From the NCBI RefSeq assembly GCF_001659605.2, contig NC_035175.2, forward strand, positions 30,165,705 through 30,229,704: DNA of 64,000 nucleotides, read 5' to 3'. The stretch's first letter is position 1. Each line of letters begins with the position of its first letter. Below, in pieces: positions 24,607 to 36,109 of the stretch. The DNA comes from Manihot esculenta (taxonomy: Eukaryota > Streptophyta > Magnoliopsida > Malpighiales > Euphorbiaceae). The position numbers and the translations under genes are program-made. The notes beneath the pieces are model-generated. The model saw nothing but the letters and a program-made list of their open reading frames with translations, was not told the origin of the DNA and ran no database searches.

Positions 24607-24871
24607 TTCGGCAGCCGAAAGTTCATTCGGCCGCCGAACCTCTTGCATGGTAGCTTAGGCTGCCACAACTTGCCCCCGTGAGTTTTGCATGTTCGGCTCT
24701 GTTTGGGGACTTCGGCCGCCGAAGGTGCCGCCGAAGGTTAGAGACTTTCGTCTCTGGAGTATGTTTTGGCCCCCGAAACTTGCCCCCGAAAGGGTTCGGC
24801 CGCCGAAGCATGAGATTCGGCCGCCGAAGGTGCTTGCGTTTCGTCTCTGGAGAGGACTTTCGGCCGCCGAA
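24607..24871 (+). repeat. Cluster of 13-bp odd-centred palindromes in the element A 5' LTR
   Basis: TTCGGCCGCCGAA begins at 24626, 24711, 24795, 24816 and 24859, plus the variant TTCGGCAGCCGAA at 24607. Two more exact copies lie at 23971 and 23990. Half-sites GCCGCCGAA are interspersed. Each 13-mer has 6-bp inverted arms (TTCGGC and GCCGAA) around one base. The 3' LTR repeats the cluster at 32111-32375. Confidence 0.85.
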
Positions 24872-25264
24872 CCTGCCGCCGAAAGTGTTCTGTCCAGCTT
24901 CCTTTTACATGCTTTGCATAGTTAGTTGAGTGAGTTGAAAGGGTTTCTGGGGAAGTGTCATAGAGGTATTCAGAAGCTAGTTTGGTCCCTCATTTGCTTT
25001 ATCTGTATCTGTACAGACCAGAGGAACCAGAGAGAGCAGCAGTGAGTACTGCTCTAGAGTGTACAGAACCTGCAAAGTCAGTCCAGAGCCAGAGGTGAGT
25101 GGAACTAAACTGATTACTTAATTTAATTCTGAAATAACTTTTAGCATATGTCATGCATCATATTGATACCATAGGGTGATTGCATTAGAATGCACAAAGA
25201 TGTTGCATTGCATAGCTTCATTTTTGGTGTGGGTAAATGCTGAATGATCCAGTAGTTCCAGACA

Positions 25265-25437
25265 GGAAGACCAGGACCCCATTCTACGGCCTGGCAGGGA
25301 AAGGAAGACCAGGACCCCATTCTACGGCCTGGCGGGTATAGGCAATTGGTCTATACTGGCAAAGGGTAAGTACAGGTGTTATATACACATATACATATAT
25401 GGTACAGGAAGTCCAGGACCCCAGTCTACGGCCTGGC
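25265..25437 (+). repeat. Three 31-bp direct repeats in the element A 5' LTR
   Basis: Units GGAAGACCAGGACCCC...CGGCCTGGC begin at 25265 and 25303, and a third (GGAAGTCCAGG form) at 25407. The 3' LTR holds the same set at 32769-32941. Diverged versions occur in LTRs of B, D and G. Confidence 0.85.
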
Positions 25438-25850
25438 ACGGATTACTGGGATTATGTGGTGACAGGTTTACTCTTGATGTGGCTTGTTTGTGTTATGACG
25501 CATTTCATGAGATCATGTTTTACTGAGTTATTTTACTGTTCTACTCACTGGGCTATAGAGCTCATCCCACTCCCTTAACCCCAGTTTTGCAGGTTCAGTG
25601 TACAGTGTACAGGGACAGTCCAGCAGAGTACAGAAAGAGTAAAAGTAAAGAGCTTGTAATAGTATAGCGTGGACATGTAAATGTTAAAGAGATGTTATAG
25701 TTGTGTATATCGTTAGAGTTGTGCTTGACTTAGTTGTTTTGTGTTGTAAAGCTTTTGTTACATACATGATCTGTATATGTATATATATGTTTTTATACCC
25801 AGGCTTAACAGGTATGAATTAACCCATCTAGAGCAAGCTCTAGTCAGGGG

Positions 25851-25892
25851 TACAGAGTACAGAGTACAGAGTACAGAGTACAGAGTACAGAG
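25851..25892 (+). repeat. TACAGAG heptamer, six units
   Basis: A perfect short tandem run in the element A 5' LTR; the 3' LTR has the same six units at 33355-33396. Confidence 0.9.
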
Positions 25893-26075
25893 ATAGTGCA
25901 TGCACAGGTTAAGCCTTGGTTCAGCAAAGAGTTTTCATTTTCACAGAAAATGTATGATCATGTATGAGTTTTACAGGTACACAGAAAGTATAGCAGGCTT
26001 GCTACGGGTTCTGGCGGCCTTAAGCCGACCTGAATCCTAGCGCCGGTGACGGTCCATTTTGGGGTCGTTACAGAT

Positions 26076-26088
26076 TGGTATCAGAGCC
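26076..26088 (+). other. Element A primer binding site (tRNA-iMet)
   Basis: TGGTATCAGAGCC is complementary to the last 13 bases of plant initiator tRNA-Met. It lies three bases after the LTR end. Confidence 0.93.
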
Positions 26089-26140
26089 CTAGGTTCACAT
26101 GATCGGACCTATAGAGACAGTGTCGGGCTCATAGAAAGTG

Positions 26141-26193
26141 GTCAAGCACAATAGGAACACATGTCCACCAGGATAGGATGTGGAGTCCTGTCT
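26141..26193 (+). promoter_or_regulatory. Conserved untranslated leader block, candidate packaging signal (element A)
   Basis: The block starts GTCAAGCACAATAGGA and ends GGAGTCCTGTCT. Nearly the same sequence occurs between PBS and gag in B (35705-35758), D (54278-54332) and C (minus strand, 39742-39689), although the surrounding leader differs. The position fits a genomic RNA packaging or dimer signal; that role is inferred. Confidence 0.5.
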
Positions 26194-26296
26194 ATTTGAT
26201 GTTATGAAATGCATATGCATGTGTACTATGATTGAGCTATATGTTGATGTGCTGTGCTAATATGCTATAGTATGTGTTGGTTTTCAGAGAGTTAAG

Positions 26297-29200
26297 ATGC
26301 GAGGAACTCGTCGATCAGCTCGATTGACTGGAGTCCCATCAGATAGTGAGGGATTAGCTGCTCGTCCTCCTGCATTGCCGAGGGCAAGGTCTCAGAGATC
26401 TAGCAGGGAAGGCATGTCAATAGACCCTAGAAGGTCTGTAGACGAGAGCAGAAGAGGGATAGTTAGAGGAGGTAGATCAGAGGAAGAGAGGGAGGCCATG
26501 GAGACTGATCCGTCTATGGATGAAGGTATGGGAGAATCTCTGGGAGGTGTTCAGGTCTCAGGTTTTGATTATCCAGCTGTTTCCCAGGTTCCAGAGTATC
26601 CAATGGAAGGTATGTCGGAGTACTCTCGATTTGACCCATATCCTACATCTATGCCATATATGCCATATCCTTACTATTACCCATCATATCCACCATATCC
26701 TATGTATCCACCCTCCCCTATCCATCCAAGTGCAGCACACCCAGAAATAAATGACCCAGTACCTCCACCACCACAAACAGAACCAGCAGTCCCTGTTGCA
26801 CAAATACCTCCACCTAGTTCATCTGGGAGTAAGGTACAGATGACTGAGTACCTTAAATTGGATGCTCCTAAGTTTCATACAGGAGATGATCCATTTGAGT
26901 ATCTGAGATGTGTAAAAATGATTACTGATGAGTTGGGTGCGGATGGTAGTAGAGCCATTGAGATGGCAGGGTTTACACTAAAGTGTAGGAAGGCTCAAGA
27001 ATGGTTTAGGAATTATATAGAGCCTAGACTGAACAATATGTCGTGGGGAGAATTTGCTAATGAGTTTGCAGGATGGGCTTTTCCTGATAGCTCCAGGGAG
27101 ATGAAGCTAATAGAGTTTGAGCAGTTAAGACAAACAGATGAGATGACGGTTGATGAGTTCACAGATAAATTTCTAGCTTTGCTTCAGTATGTGGGTCAAG
27201 CCTATGATACTGATCAGAAGAAGGCAAGGAGATATACTATGAGACTTCATCCCAGGTATTCTTCTTTGATCCTTCCAGCAGAAAAGGAGAGTTTCCACTC
27301 TATTGTGGATGCAGCTAGGAAGATGGAAGCTAGTGCCAAGATTCAAAACCAGTCTCAGGTACAGGCTTCGAGTTCTAAGGCCCCCAGTTCAGGCACCTCA
27401 GGTAGCAAACGATGGGATAAGACAAAAGGAACAAAGAGTAGGTTCTGGAGTAAAGTCAAGTCTGGTCTGGGAATGGGTAGTGGCTCAAGCTCTGGCACAA
27501 CTATTTCAGCATGTAGGAGATGTGGAAGACCACACAGAGGAGCTTGTCAGTTGGGATCTTCAGCCTGTTTTAGATGTGGACAGGTGGGGCATTTTGCTCG
27601 AGAGTGTCCTCAGGTGACTTTTGTGGCACCTTCCCAGCAGATGAGTTCTGGCAGTGTAGCACAGCCAGTAGGGCAGCCAGTGGCTCTAGCCATGCCTCAG
27701 AGTAGTGGCAGAGGTAGAGGGAGAGGGGCAGCCTCTACTTCCGCAGCAGGTTCCCGAGGTGGAAATCCTGTAGCCCCAGCACGGATTTTCACTATGACTC
27801 AGGAGGAGGCTAATACATCGAACACAGTGGTGTCAGGTAATCTCATCATTGGGTGTTCAGATGTGTATGCTTTGATGGACCCCGGTGCTTCTCATTCCTT
27901 TATTGCTTCGAGAGCCATAGAGAGATTGGGTTTGATCAGGTCTGAGTTAGAGTATCCTCTCTGGGTCAGTGGACCCAAATGCGACCCATCAGTGGCAGTG
28001 TCAGTCTGTCGTTTCAGTCCAGTGTTTATAGAGGGTAGATACCTTCCAGCTGACCTTGTGGTTCTAGATTTGACAGATTTTGATGTCATTCTAGGGATGG
28101 ATTGGTTATCTACATATAGTGCTACTTTGGACTGTAGAGAGAAGATAGTGAGTCTCAGTGACCAGGATGGGTCAGAGTGTGTCTTCAGAGGAGACAGGAG
28201 AGGTACACCCAGAGGTATGATTTCAGCCCTTCAGGCTCGTCGTTTGCTTAGGAGGGGTTGTCAGGGGTTTCTAGCTCATGTGAGAGAGCTAGACAGTCAG
28301 GTGAGGGAACCAGCCGCCGTACCAGTAGTCCGAGAGTTTCTTGATGTGTTCCCAGACGACTTACCAGGACTCCCACCTGATAGGGAGATAGGGTTTGAAA
28401 TTGAGTTGCTGCCAGGTACGAGACCTATCTCTATTCCTCCCTACAGGATGGCACCAGCAGAGTTAAAAGAATTGAAAGAACAGTTGCAGGACTTGGTAGA
28501 TAAGGGTTTCATCCGCCCTAGTACCTCACCTTGGGGTGCTCCAGTGCTTTTTGTCAGAAAGAAGGATGGATCCCTCAGACTTTGTATCGACTATAGACAG
28601 TTGAACAAGGTCACTATCAAGAATAGATATCCTCTACCTAGGATTGATGATCTATTTGACCAGCTAGCTGGAGCAGGTTGTTTTTCTAAAATAGATCTGA
28701 GGTCCGGGTATCATCAGTTGAGAGTTAGAGAGGCAGATGTGCCTAAGACAGCTTTCAGAACCAGATATGGGCATTATGAGTTCTTAGTGATGCCGTTCGG
28801 GTTGACTAACGCCCCTGCCGCATTCATGGATCTCATGAACAGAGTTTTCAGTGAGTTTCTAGATCACTTTGTCATTGTTTTCATCGATGATATTTTAGTG
28901 TATTCCAGAGATGCAGAGGAACATGCCCATCATCTGAGGATAGTTCTGCAGACACTGAGAGAGCATGGTTTGTATGCCAAGTTCTCGAAGTGTGAGTTTT
29001 GGTTGAGGAGCATTTCCTTCTTGGGACATGTAGTATCAGCAGAGGGTATTGAGGTAGATCCCAAGAAGATAGAGGCTGTAGCTAACTGGCCCAGACCCAC
29101 GACAGTGACTGAGATTAAAAGCTTTCTGGGACTGGCAGGTTACTACAGGAGGTTCGTTCAGAACTTCTCAAAGATAGCAGCTCCTATGACCAAACTAACT

Positions 29201-31222
29201 CAGAAGAACCAGAAGTTTGTCTGGTCAGACCAGTGTGAAGAGAGCTTTGAGGAGCTCAAGAGGAGATTGACAACAGCACCAGTGCTAGCTCTGCCTGTGA
29301 GTAATGAGGACTTCACAGTGTTCTGTGATGCATCTCGAGTGGGATTGGGTTGTGTTCTGATGCAGCAGGATAGGGTGATTGCTTATGCTTCTAGACAGTT
29401 AAAGAAGCATGAGTTGAATTACCCCACCCATGATCTTGAGATGGCAGCAGTTATCTTTGCACTTAAGATGTGGCGGCATTACCTCTACGGGGTTAAATGC
29501 GAGATCTTCACTGATCACAAAAGTCTACAGTACATCTTGAGTCAGAGAGAGCTGAATTTGAGGCAGAGGAGATGGGTAGAATTGCTCAGTGATTATGATT
29601 GTACGATCCAGTATCACCCGGGTAAGGCGAATGTTGTGGCAGACGCCCTAAGCCGAAAATCACTAGGCAGTTTATCTCATCTAGCAGCTGAGCGGAGACC
29701 AATAGTGATGGAGCTTTACAAGCTCTTAGACGAGGGATTACAGTTAGAGTTGTCTGGTACAGGTGCATTGATAGCACAGATGAGAGTGACACCTATGTTT
29801 CTGGAGCAGATAGCTCAGAGACAGCATGAGGACCCTGAGTTAATGAAAATTGCCAGGACTGTTCAGTCAGGCAATAGTGCAGAGTTTCGGTTTGATACCA
29901 AAGGGATCCTTCGTTATGGGAGTCGACTTTGTGTACCAGATAGGGGTAGTGTGAAGGAAGACATTATGAGGGAAGCTCATAATGCGAGGTATAGTGTTCA
30001 CCCAGGAGCCACGAAGATGTATCAAGCGCTGAAAAGGATCTATTGGTGGCCAGCCATGAAGAAAGAAGTGGCGAAATTTGTGACAGCCTGTGAGGTTTGT
30101 CAGAGGGTGAAACTAGAGCATCAGAAACCAGCAGGAATGCTTAACCCATTGCCGATTCCAGAGTGGAAATGGGAGAACATAGCCATGGATTTTGTAGTGG
30201 GGTTACCAGCAGCGTCCAACAGGATAGACTCTATATGGGTGATTGTGGACAGACTCACAAAATCTGCTCATTTTCTTCCAGTACGGAGTAACTATTCTGT
30301 GGATAAGTTGGCACAGGTCTATCTGGATGAAATAGTACGATTACATGGTGTTCCAGTGTCGATAGTTTCAGACAGAGGACCTCAGTTTACTTCCCACTTT
30401 TGGCGGAGTCTGCAGAGTGCGATGGGCACGCGATTGGAGTTTAGTACTGCTTTCCACCCACAGACTGATGGACAGTCAGAGAGGACCATCCAGACCATTG
30501 AGGATATGCTCAGAATGTGTGTGTTAGACTTTGGCGGTTCTTGGAGGCGGCATCTACCTTTGGTGGAGTTTGCCTACAATAACAGTCATCATGCTAGCAT
30601 TGGGATGGCTCCATATGAGGCGTTATATGGGAGGAAATGCAGATCTCCTGTTTGCTGGGAAGAGGTAGGAGAGAAAACACTTGCAGGACCAGAATTGGTC
30701 GAGATTACCAGTAGAACAGTGCCCGTGATCAGAGAGAGGATTAGAACAGCGCAGAGTAGACAGAAAAGTTATGCAGACATTCGCAGGAAACAGTTAGAGT
30801 TTCAGGAGGGGACTATGGTATTGCTGAAAGTGTCTCCAATGAAAGGAGTGGTTCGTTTTGGAAAGAAGGGTAAGTTAGCTCCACGGTACATTGGACCCTT
30901 TGAGATTTTGCAGAGGATCGGAAATGTGTCGTATAAGCTAGATTTGCCTGCTTCTATGGAGAGGATTCACCCGGTATTTCATGTTTCTATGCTACGGCAG
31001 TTTGTGTCAGATCCGAATCAGGTTCTGATTGAGCCTGAGGTGGAGATTCATACAGATCTTACCTATATCGAGCAGCCAGTGCGGATTCTGGACACACAGA
31101 TCAAACAGCAAAGGAACAAGGAGATTCCGATGGTGAAAGTTCTATGGAACCACCATAATCTAGAAGAGTGCACTTGGGAGACGCGGCAGTCTATGCTTCA
31201 GCAATATCCATATTTGTTTTGA
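26297..31222 (+). CDS. Element A Gag-Pol polyprotein (Tekay chromovirus), intact
   Basis: A single 1641-residue frame encodes the whole polyprotein, with no shift between gag and pol. Order: basic N-terminus [12 protein letters not shown]; Pro/Tyr-rich region (about 110-175); capsid (about 190-320, with [14 protein letters not shown]); CCHC knuckle [15 protein letters not shown] (about 423-437); protease with [10 protein letters not shown] (about 525); RT with [17 protein letters not shown] (about 756), [13 protein letters not shown] and catalytic FIDDILVYS (about 862); RNase H with [10 protein letters not shown] (about 1009), [11 protein letters not shown] and TDHKSLQYI; integrase with an HHCC finger ([10 protein letters not shown]...CEVCQRVK, about 1225-1275), the first Asp in MDFVVGLP (about 1297), SDRGPQFTS (about 1357) and the Glu in [10 protein letters not shown] (about 1394); a GPF-type block [13 protein letters not shown]; and a C-terminal chromodomain (about 1594-1641, [14 protein letters not shown]). 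The chromodomain is known in this family to target chromatin. The ATG at 26297 matches the gag starts of B, C and D. Confidence 0.97.
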   Translation: MRGTRRSARLTGVPSDSEGLAARPPALPRARSQRSSREGMSIDPRRSVDESRRGIVRGGRSEEEREAMETDPSMDEGMGESLGGVQVSGFDYPAVSQVPEYPMEGMSEYSRFDPYPTSMPYMPYPYYYPSYPPYPMYPPSPIHPSAAHPEINDPVPPPPQTEPAVPVAQIPPPSSSGSKVQMTEYLKLDAPKFHTGDDPFEYLRCVKMITDELGADGSRAIEMAGFTLKCRKAQEWFRNYIEPRLNNMSWGEFANEFAGWAFPDSSREMKLIEFEQLRQTDEMTVDEFTDKFLALLQYVGQAYDTDQKKARRYTMRLHPRYSSLILPAEKESFHSIVDAARKMEASAKIQNQSQVQASSSKAPSSGTSGSKRWDKTKGTKSRFWSKVKSGLGMGSGSSSGTTISACRRCGRPHRGACQLGSSACFRCGQVGHFARECPQVTFVAPSQQMSSGSVAQPVGQPVALAMPQSSGRGRGRGAASTSAAGSRGGNPVAPARIFTMTQEEANTSNTVVSGNLIIGCSDVYALMDPGASHSFIASRAIERLGLIRSELEYPLWVSGPKCDPSVAVSVCRFSPVFIEGRYLPADLVVLDLTDFDVILGMDWLSTYSATLDCREKIVSLSDQDGSECVFRGDRRGTPRGMISALQARRLLRRGCQGFLAHVRELDSQVREPAAVPVVREFLDVFPDDLPGLPPDREIGFEIELLPGTRPISIPPYRMAPAELKELKEQLQDLVDKGFIRPSTSPWGAPVLFVRKKDGSLRLCIDYRQLNKVTIKNRYPLPRIDDLFDQLAGAGCFSKIDLRSGYHQLRVREADVPKTAFRTRYGHYEFLVMPFGLTNAPAAFMDLMNRVFSEFLDHFVIVFIDDILVYSRDAEEHAHHLRIVLQTLREHGLYAKFSKCEFWLRSISFLGHVVSAEGIEVDPKKIEAVANWPRPTTVTEIKSFLGLAGYYRRFVQNFSKIAAPMTKLTQKNQKFVWSDQCEESFEELKRRLTTAPVLALPVSNEDFTVFCDASRVGLGCVLMQQDRVIAYASRQLKKHELNYPTHDLEMAAVIFALKMWRHYLYGVKCEIFTDHKSLQYILSQRELNLRQRRWVELLSDYDCTIQYHPGKANVVADALSRKSLGSLSHLAAERRPIVMELYKLLDEGLQLELSGTGALIAQMRVTPMFLEQIAQRQHEDPELMKIARTVQSGNSAEFRFDTKGILRYGSRLCVPDRGSVKEDIMREAHNARYSVHPGATKMYQALKRIYWWPAMKKEVAKFVTACEVCQRVKLEHQKPAGMLNPLPIPEWKWENIAMDFVVGLPAASNRIDSIWVIVDRLTKSAHFLPVRSNYSVDKLAQVYLDEIVRLHGVPVSIVSDRGPQFTSHFWRSLQSAMGTRLEFSTAFHPQTDGQSERTIQTIEDMLRMCVLDFGGSWRRHLPLVEFAYNNSHHASIGMAPYEALYGRKCRSPVCWEEVGEKTLAGPELVEITSRTVPVIRERIRTAQSRQKSYADIRRKQLEFQEGTMVLLKVSPMKGVVRFGKKGKLAPRYIGPFEILQRIGNVSYKLDLPASMERIHPVFHVSMLRQFVSDPNQVLIEPEVEIHTDLTYIEQPVRILDTQIKQQRNKEIPMVKVLWNHHNLEECTWETRQSMLQQYPYLF

Positions 31223-31262
31223 GGTTAGTTTCCTCCAGTTTATGTGTTATTTGTTTTCGAAT

Positions 31263-31278
31263 CATTCGAGGACGAATG
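31263..31278 (+). promoter_or_regulatory. Hairpin beside the polypurine tract (element A)
   Basis: CATTCG and CGAATG form a perfect 6-bp stem around the loop AGGA. It lies after the pol stop and five bases before the polypurine tract. The same stem-loop is present in B, C and F. Confidence 0.7.
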
Positions 31279-31283
31279 TTTTT

Positions 31284-31296
31284 AAGGAGGGGAGAA
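31284..31296 (+). other. Element A polypurine tract
   Basis: AAGGAGGGGAGAA directly precedes the TG of the 3' LTR, the expected site for plus-strand priming. Confidence 0.92.
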
Positions 31297-33576
31297 TGTA
31301 ATACCCGGCTAGAATTCGGCATCGGAATTCCTGTTGTCCGGTGGAATCCGGGGTGTCGGATATCTAGAGGAGGGTAGGATGTATGTTTTACTAAATGTTA
31401 TGATGTGTGTTAATAGGGTAAAGTCAAATGGACTTAAGTTTTGAGTTGAAATGACCCAAGGCTGATGAGCCAAGTTCGGCCGCCGAAGGTAAGTTCGGCC
31501 GCCGAAAGTGCTCAACGTTCGGCTTCCACAATGCAAGTTCGGCCCCCGAAGGTTGCATGAGTTTGCATGCGATTGGGCAGCCGACGCTGAGGTGGCCAGC
31601 CAGCTGAGTCATGTAGTTTGACAGATGTTGGCCTTAGATTCTTGCCTTAGAGCAGGCCACGTTTCTCATGACTCATTTGCAAGTGGTATTAAGCTGCTCA
31701 TGCAGAAGATAGTGTGTGTGGTCTAAGGTTTTGAAAGCGTTGAGGAAAAACAAAAGAGGGTGAGAGAGTGAAGGAGTTGATCCGTTTCCCTTGTTCAGGA
31801 CGTGTATCTTCCTGTGTACAGAGGTAAGGGAAGATCCGGACCTTGTTATATGTTTTCTGAAGGTTTTATGGGGATTAAGGAAAGAGATGCATGCTTAGGT
31901 TAGGAAAGGTAGTTTTGATGATTTATGCCTGTATACATGATTATGTGTTATGGTTGATTTGTTTGTTTGGGGTTATTAGATAGTTTTGGACCCCTGTGAT
32001 CATATACGTGAGTATATGTGTGTTGAGGAGTTTGAGTATATATGTTGTACGTGGTTGAAGGGAAGGAGAAGATGGTTTGCCGTCGAAGCTGAGTTCTGGA
32101 TGAACTCAGGTTCGGCAGCCGAAAGTTCATTCGGCCGCCGAACCTCTTGCATGGTAGCTTAGGCTGCCACAGCTTGCCCCCGTGAGTTTTGCATGTTCGG
32201 CTCTGTTTGGGGACTTCGGCCGCCGAAGGTGCCGCCGAAGGTTAGAGACTTTAGTCTCTGGAGTATGTTTTGGCCCCCGAAACTTGCCCCCGAAAGGGTT
32301 CGGCCGCCGAAGCATGAGATTCGGCCGCCGAAGGTGCTTGCGTTTCGTCTCTGGAGAGGACTTTCGGCCGCCGAACCTGCCGCCGAAAGTGTTCTGTCCA
32401 GCTTCCTTTTACATGCTTTGCATAGTTAGTTGAGTGAGTTGAAAGGGTTTCTGGGGAAGTGTCATAGAGGTATTCAGAAGCTAGTTTGGTCCCTCATTTG
32501 CTTTATCTGTATCTGTACAGACCAGAGGAACCAGAGAGAGCAGCAGTGAGTACTGCTCTAGAGTGTACAGAACCTGCAAAGTCAGTCCAGAGCCAGAGGT
32601 GAGTGGAACTAAACTGATTACTTAATTTAATTCTGAAATAACTTTTAGCATATGTCATGCATCATATTGATACCATAGGGTGATTGCATTAGAATGCACA
32701 AAGATGTTGCATTGCATAGCTTCATTTTTGGTGTGGGTAAATGCTGAATGATCCAGTAGTTCCAGACAGGAAGACCAGGACCCCATTCTACGGCCTGGCA
32801 GGGAAAGGAAGACCAGGACCCCATTCTACGGCCTGGCGGGTATAGGCAATTGGTCTATACTGGCAAAGGGTAAGTACAGGTGTTATATACACATATACAT
32901 ATATGGTACAGGAAGTCCAGGACCCCAGTCTACGGCCTGGCACGGATTACTGGGATTATGTGGTGACAGGTTTACTCTTGATGTGGCTTGTTTGTGTTAT
33001 GACGCATTTCATGAGATCATGTTTTACTGAGTTATTTTACTGTTCTACTCACTGGGCTATAGAGCTCATCCCACTCCCTTAACCCCAGTTTTGCAGGTTC
33101 AGTGTACAGTGTACAGGGACAGTCCAGCAGAGTACAGAAAGAGTAAAAGTAAAGAGCTTGTAATAGTATAGCGTGGACATGTAAATGTTAAAGAGATGTT
33201 ATAGTTGTGTATATCGTTAGAGTTGTGCTTGACTTAGTTGTTTTGTGTTGTAAAGCTTTTGTTACATACATGATCTGTATATGTATATATATGTTTTTAT
33301 ACCCAGGCTTAACAGGTATGAATTAACCCATCTAGAGCAAGCTCTAGTCAGGGGTACAGAGTACAGAGTACAGAGTACAGAGTACAGAGTACAGAGATAG
33401 TGCATGCACAGGTTAAGCCTTGGTTCAGCAAAGAGTTTTCATTTTCACAGAAAATGTATGATCATGTATGAGTTTTACAGGTACACAGAAAGTATAGCAG
33501 GCTTGCTACGGGTTCTGGCGGCCTTAAGCCGACCTGAATCCTAGCGCCGGTGACGGTCCATTTTGGGGTCGTTACA
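31297..33576 (+). repeat. Element A 3' LTR
   Basis: Same length as the 5' LTR and shifted by 7504 bp. Preceded by the purine tract AAGGAGGGGAGAA and followed by the second GCTTT target copy. Confidence 0.97.
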
Positions 33577-35636
33577 GCTTTAGGCCCCCGAAGGCATAAG
33601 TGAGGGAAGTTCAGGTTCAGCTGCCGAACCTTAAGTTCGGCCGCCGAACATGGCATGCATGCGGAGGCATGTTAGGCCCCCGAAAGTGGCCTGGCCAGCC
33701 ACCTATAAAGGGGTCCCTTGTCCGAAACGGGCGATCTTTTCTCCCCATTTTCGACCAAGGTGAGCTCTCTGCCGTCCCTCATCGATTTTGAGCTTCTTCC
33801 TTCGAATCTTCATGATTTTCTTATGAGTTTTCACTTGATTTGAAGATATTTGAGCAAAAGAGCAAGTTTTGAAGCTTGGAGACCAAAGAGGTGATTTCTC
33901 CCCATCTCCAAGCTAGGATCGTCTTTCCTCTCGATCTTCAAGAGGTAAGCTTAGATCCAACCTTCCTTGTATGTTTTAAACAAGTTTTATGAAGATCTAT
34001 GGGGTAGAAATGCATGTGTAGGTTTATGTTGAGTTATTGTGCAATGTGAGTTGTTTGATGTGTTGTAGTTGGAGTTTAAGATAGTTTGAAGCCCCTAGGA
34101 GCTTGTATGCTTGAGTATGTTGTAGAATAGGTAAATACATGTTGAATGAGTTAGGAGGATTTTGTGCATGAGTTGAGGCTGAGTTCTACCTTTGGAAGAA
34201 CTCAGGTTCGGCAGCCGAACCTGCCTGTTGAGGCCAGCCTTTGGCTGCCGAACCCTGCCCTCGAAAGTGGACTTTCGGCTCTGGAAGGGAGTTTCAGCCG
34301 CCGAAGGTGCCGCCGAACATGCATGAGTTTCGTCTCTGGAGGGGACCTTCGGCTGCCGAAAGTGCAGCCGAAGGTGCATGACTTTCGGCTCTGGAGGGCC
34401 TTTCGGCCGCCGAACCTGCCGCCGAAAGTGCCTTGTGCAGCCCTCCTTTGCATGTTTTCTATGATTGTTTTGAGGTGTTTTAGGGGGATTTTGGGGAGTA
34501 TTTTAGAGTCATGTTCTTGTATGTTTGGTCCCTCATTTGAGTCCACCTGTGTAGGTTCGGACCCGAGGAACCGAGGACCCCAGCAGTGAGTCAGCTGCTC
34601 CAGTGTTTGGTCTGAGCTAGCCAGAGGTGAGTGGAATAACTCCTTATGTTTTAAAGTAAATAATGAATATTTCAGCATGATTCACGCATCATGGATACCA
34701 TGTGATATGTTAGGGTGTTTGCATTAGTATTCATGAATATGTTGCATTGCATATTATGTTGTTGATGTGGATGAATGTTGAGTGATCCATTAGCCCTCGC
34801 ATGTTATGTCATGATATGATGATGGTACGGTATGGAAGTCCAGCAAGACTCATTCTACGTCCCTGGCACTATGTAAGAGAAAGTCCAGGAAGACCCATAC
34901 TACGTCCCTGGCATCTTGGAATGTTATGTTATGTTATGTTATGTAAGAGAAAGACCAGGACCCATTCTACGTTCTGGCACTAATGGAGATGTAGAGGGCT
35001 ATTGGTGACAAATTCATCCTTGATGTGATTTATTGTGATGTGATGCATTTCATGAAAGCATGAACTTTTAATATAATGTTTTATTATTCTGCTAATTGGG
35101 CTCTAGTAGCTCACCCCACTCCTTTAATTCCCTAGGTTTGTAGGTACGGGATAGACCAGGAGGTCAGCTAGAGTAAAGTTATGGTCATGTAATAGCTAGT
35201 GGTGGACATGATAAATGTTGAAATGTAATGTTTAGTACAGTCATGTAATGAATAGTATTAATCAGTTATGTAATATAATGATGTTATTGAGGATAGAATT
35301 GTGCTTGACCCTAGTATGTTGTTAATCCCTTTGAGTACATGATTTTAATGATGCTTATGTAAACCAAACTTAATACATGTTATGTCACCTCATTGGAGCA
35401 TTGATGAGGACTCCAAGGAGGGGTTAATGTTTATGATTATGTTTTTGAATAGTGCATGCACAGGTTGAGTTTGGTGAATGAATGAAAAGAAAAGTTCAAA
35501 ATTTTTACGTATGTGTTGATCATGTATGGGATTAAACAGGTGTACAGGTTGTATGTTAGGCTTGCTACGGGTTCCGGCGGCCTTATGCCGATCTGGATCC
35601 TAGCGCCGGTAGCGGTCCGGATTCCAGATCGTTACA
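33577..35636 (+). repeat. Element B 5' LTR, second part (after element A)
   Basis: It resumes with the second GCTTT copy and AGGCCCCCGAA, colinear with 48215-50293, and ends GATCGTTACA. It carries the 13-mer palindromes, CCAGG-type repeats and the TATAAA box listed separately. Confidence 0.93.
33704..33709 (+). promoter_or_regulatory. TATA box of the element B 5' LTR
   Basis: CACCTATAAAGGGG is conserved in the B 3' LTR (48343-48348) and, on the minus strand, in both C LTRs (CCTATAAAAG). Element A lies upstream, so it separates this box from the first 237 bp of U3. Confidence 0.6.
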
Positions 35637-35639
35637 GAT

Positions 35640-35652
35640 TGGTATCAGAGCC
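35640..35652 (+). other. Element B primer binding site (tRNA-iMet)
   Basis: TGGTATCAGAGCC, three bases after the LTR end, as in element A. Confidence 0.92.
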
Positions 35653-35905
35653 GTAGGTTCATATGGTCGGACCTAGAGTGTCGGGCTTATAGATGTTCTA
35701 GAAGGTCAAGCACAATAGGAAAATCATGTCCACTAGGATAGGATGTAGAGTCCTGTCTTGAATGATGATGTGAAATGCCATGAATATATGCATGTGCATT
35801 AATGATATGCTATGTATGTGATGTATGTAATGTGGGTTCATGTGTTTGCACTTGAACCATTTGATGCTAATGTTTATGTGATGGGTGTTGTTTTCAGTAA
35901 GCAAG

Positions 35906-36109
35906 ATGAGAGGAACTCGTCGATCTGTACGATTGACTGGAGTGCCACCCCAGAACGAGGGCACGGATGCCCGTCCTCCTGCATTGCCTAGGGCAATGTC
36001 AAGTAGGTCCAGTAGAGAAAGAGCAGTAAGAGACCCTAGAAGGTCTTTGGATCTGGGTAGAAGCAGATCAGTGAGGGGAACAGTTCAGGGAGGAATGTCA
36101 GAGGATGTG
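35906..36109 (+). pseudogene. Element B gag, N-terminal fragment
   Basis: The frame reads MRGTRRSVRLTGVPPQNEG and continues through SRSVRGTVQGGMSEDV, matching the first 68 residues of the gag of element D. At about 36110 the sequence changes abruptly to a minus-strand LTR of element C. The frame then runs into LTR sequence and stops at 36220. Confidence 0.88.

Larger units (their letters stand above)
23793..26072 (+). repeat. Element A 5' LTR
   Basis: 2280 bp, TG...CA. It contains seven exact TTCGGCCGCCGAA 13-mers, three 31-bp repeats, a six-unit TACAGAG run, and the family-wide end block GCTTGCTACGGGT to TAGCGCCGGTGACGGTCC. I could not find a convincing TATA box. Confidence 0.97.
23793..33576 (+). 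mobile_element. Element A: full-length, recently inserted Tekay-type chromovirus
   Basis: A complete Ty3/gypsy element of 9784 bp: 5' LTR 23793-26072, PBS, one gag-pol ORF, polypurine tract, 3' LTR 31297-33576. Both LTRs are 2280 bp and start TGTAATACCCGG and end CGTTACA. They are flanked by a perfect 5-bp target duplication GCTTT (23788-23792 and 33577-33581). By eye the LTRs differ at four bases only (24067/31571, 24247/31751, 24668/32172, 24749/32253), so the insertion is young. It sits in the 5' LTR of element B. All coding and cis parts are present, so it may be autonomous. Confidence 0.97.

Noticed and set aside
24607..24871. CRISPR-like pattern of short repeats with spacers
   Set aside because: Repeats are only 13 bp, irregularly spaced, within LTRs of a plant genome, and there are no cas genes.
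26076..26088. tRNA gene fragment
   Set aside because: The 13-base match is the primer binding site complementary to tRNA-iMet, correctly placed by an LTR end; no cloverleaf is present.
34164..34589. Open frames in LTRs on both strands, such as 34164-34589, 48830-49246, 24678-24929 and 60090-60503
   Set aside because: They arise from the GC-rich 13-mer repeats, which lack stops in several frames. They recur in all LTR copies on both strands, with no domain and no stable start.
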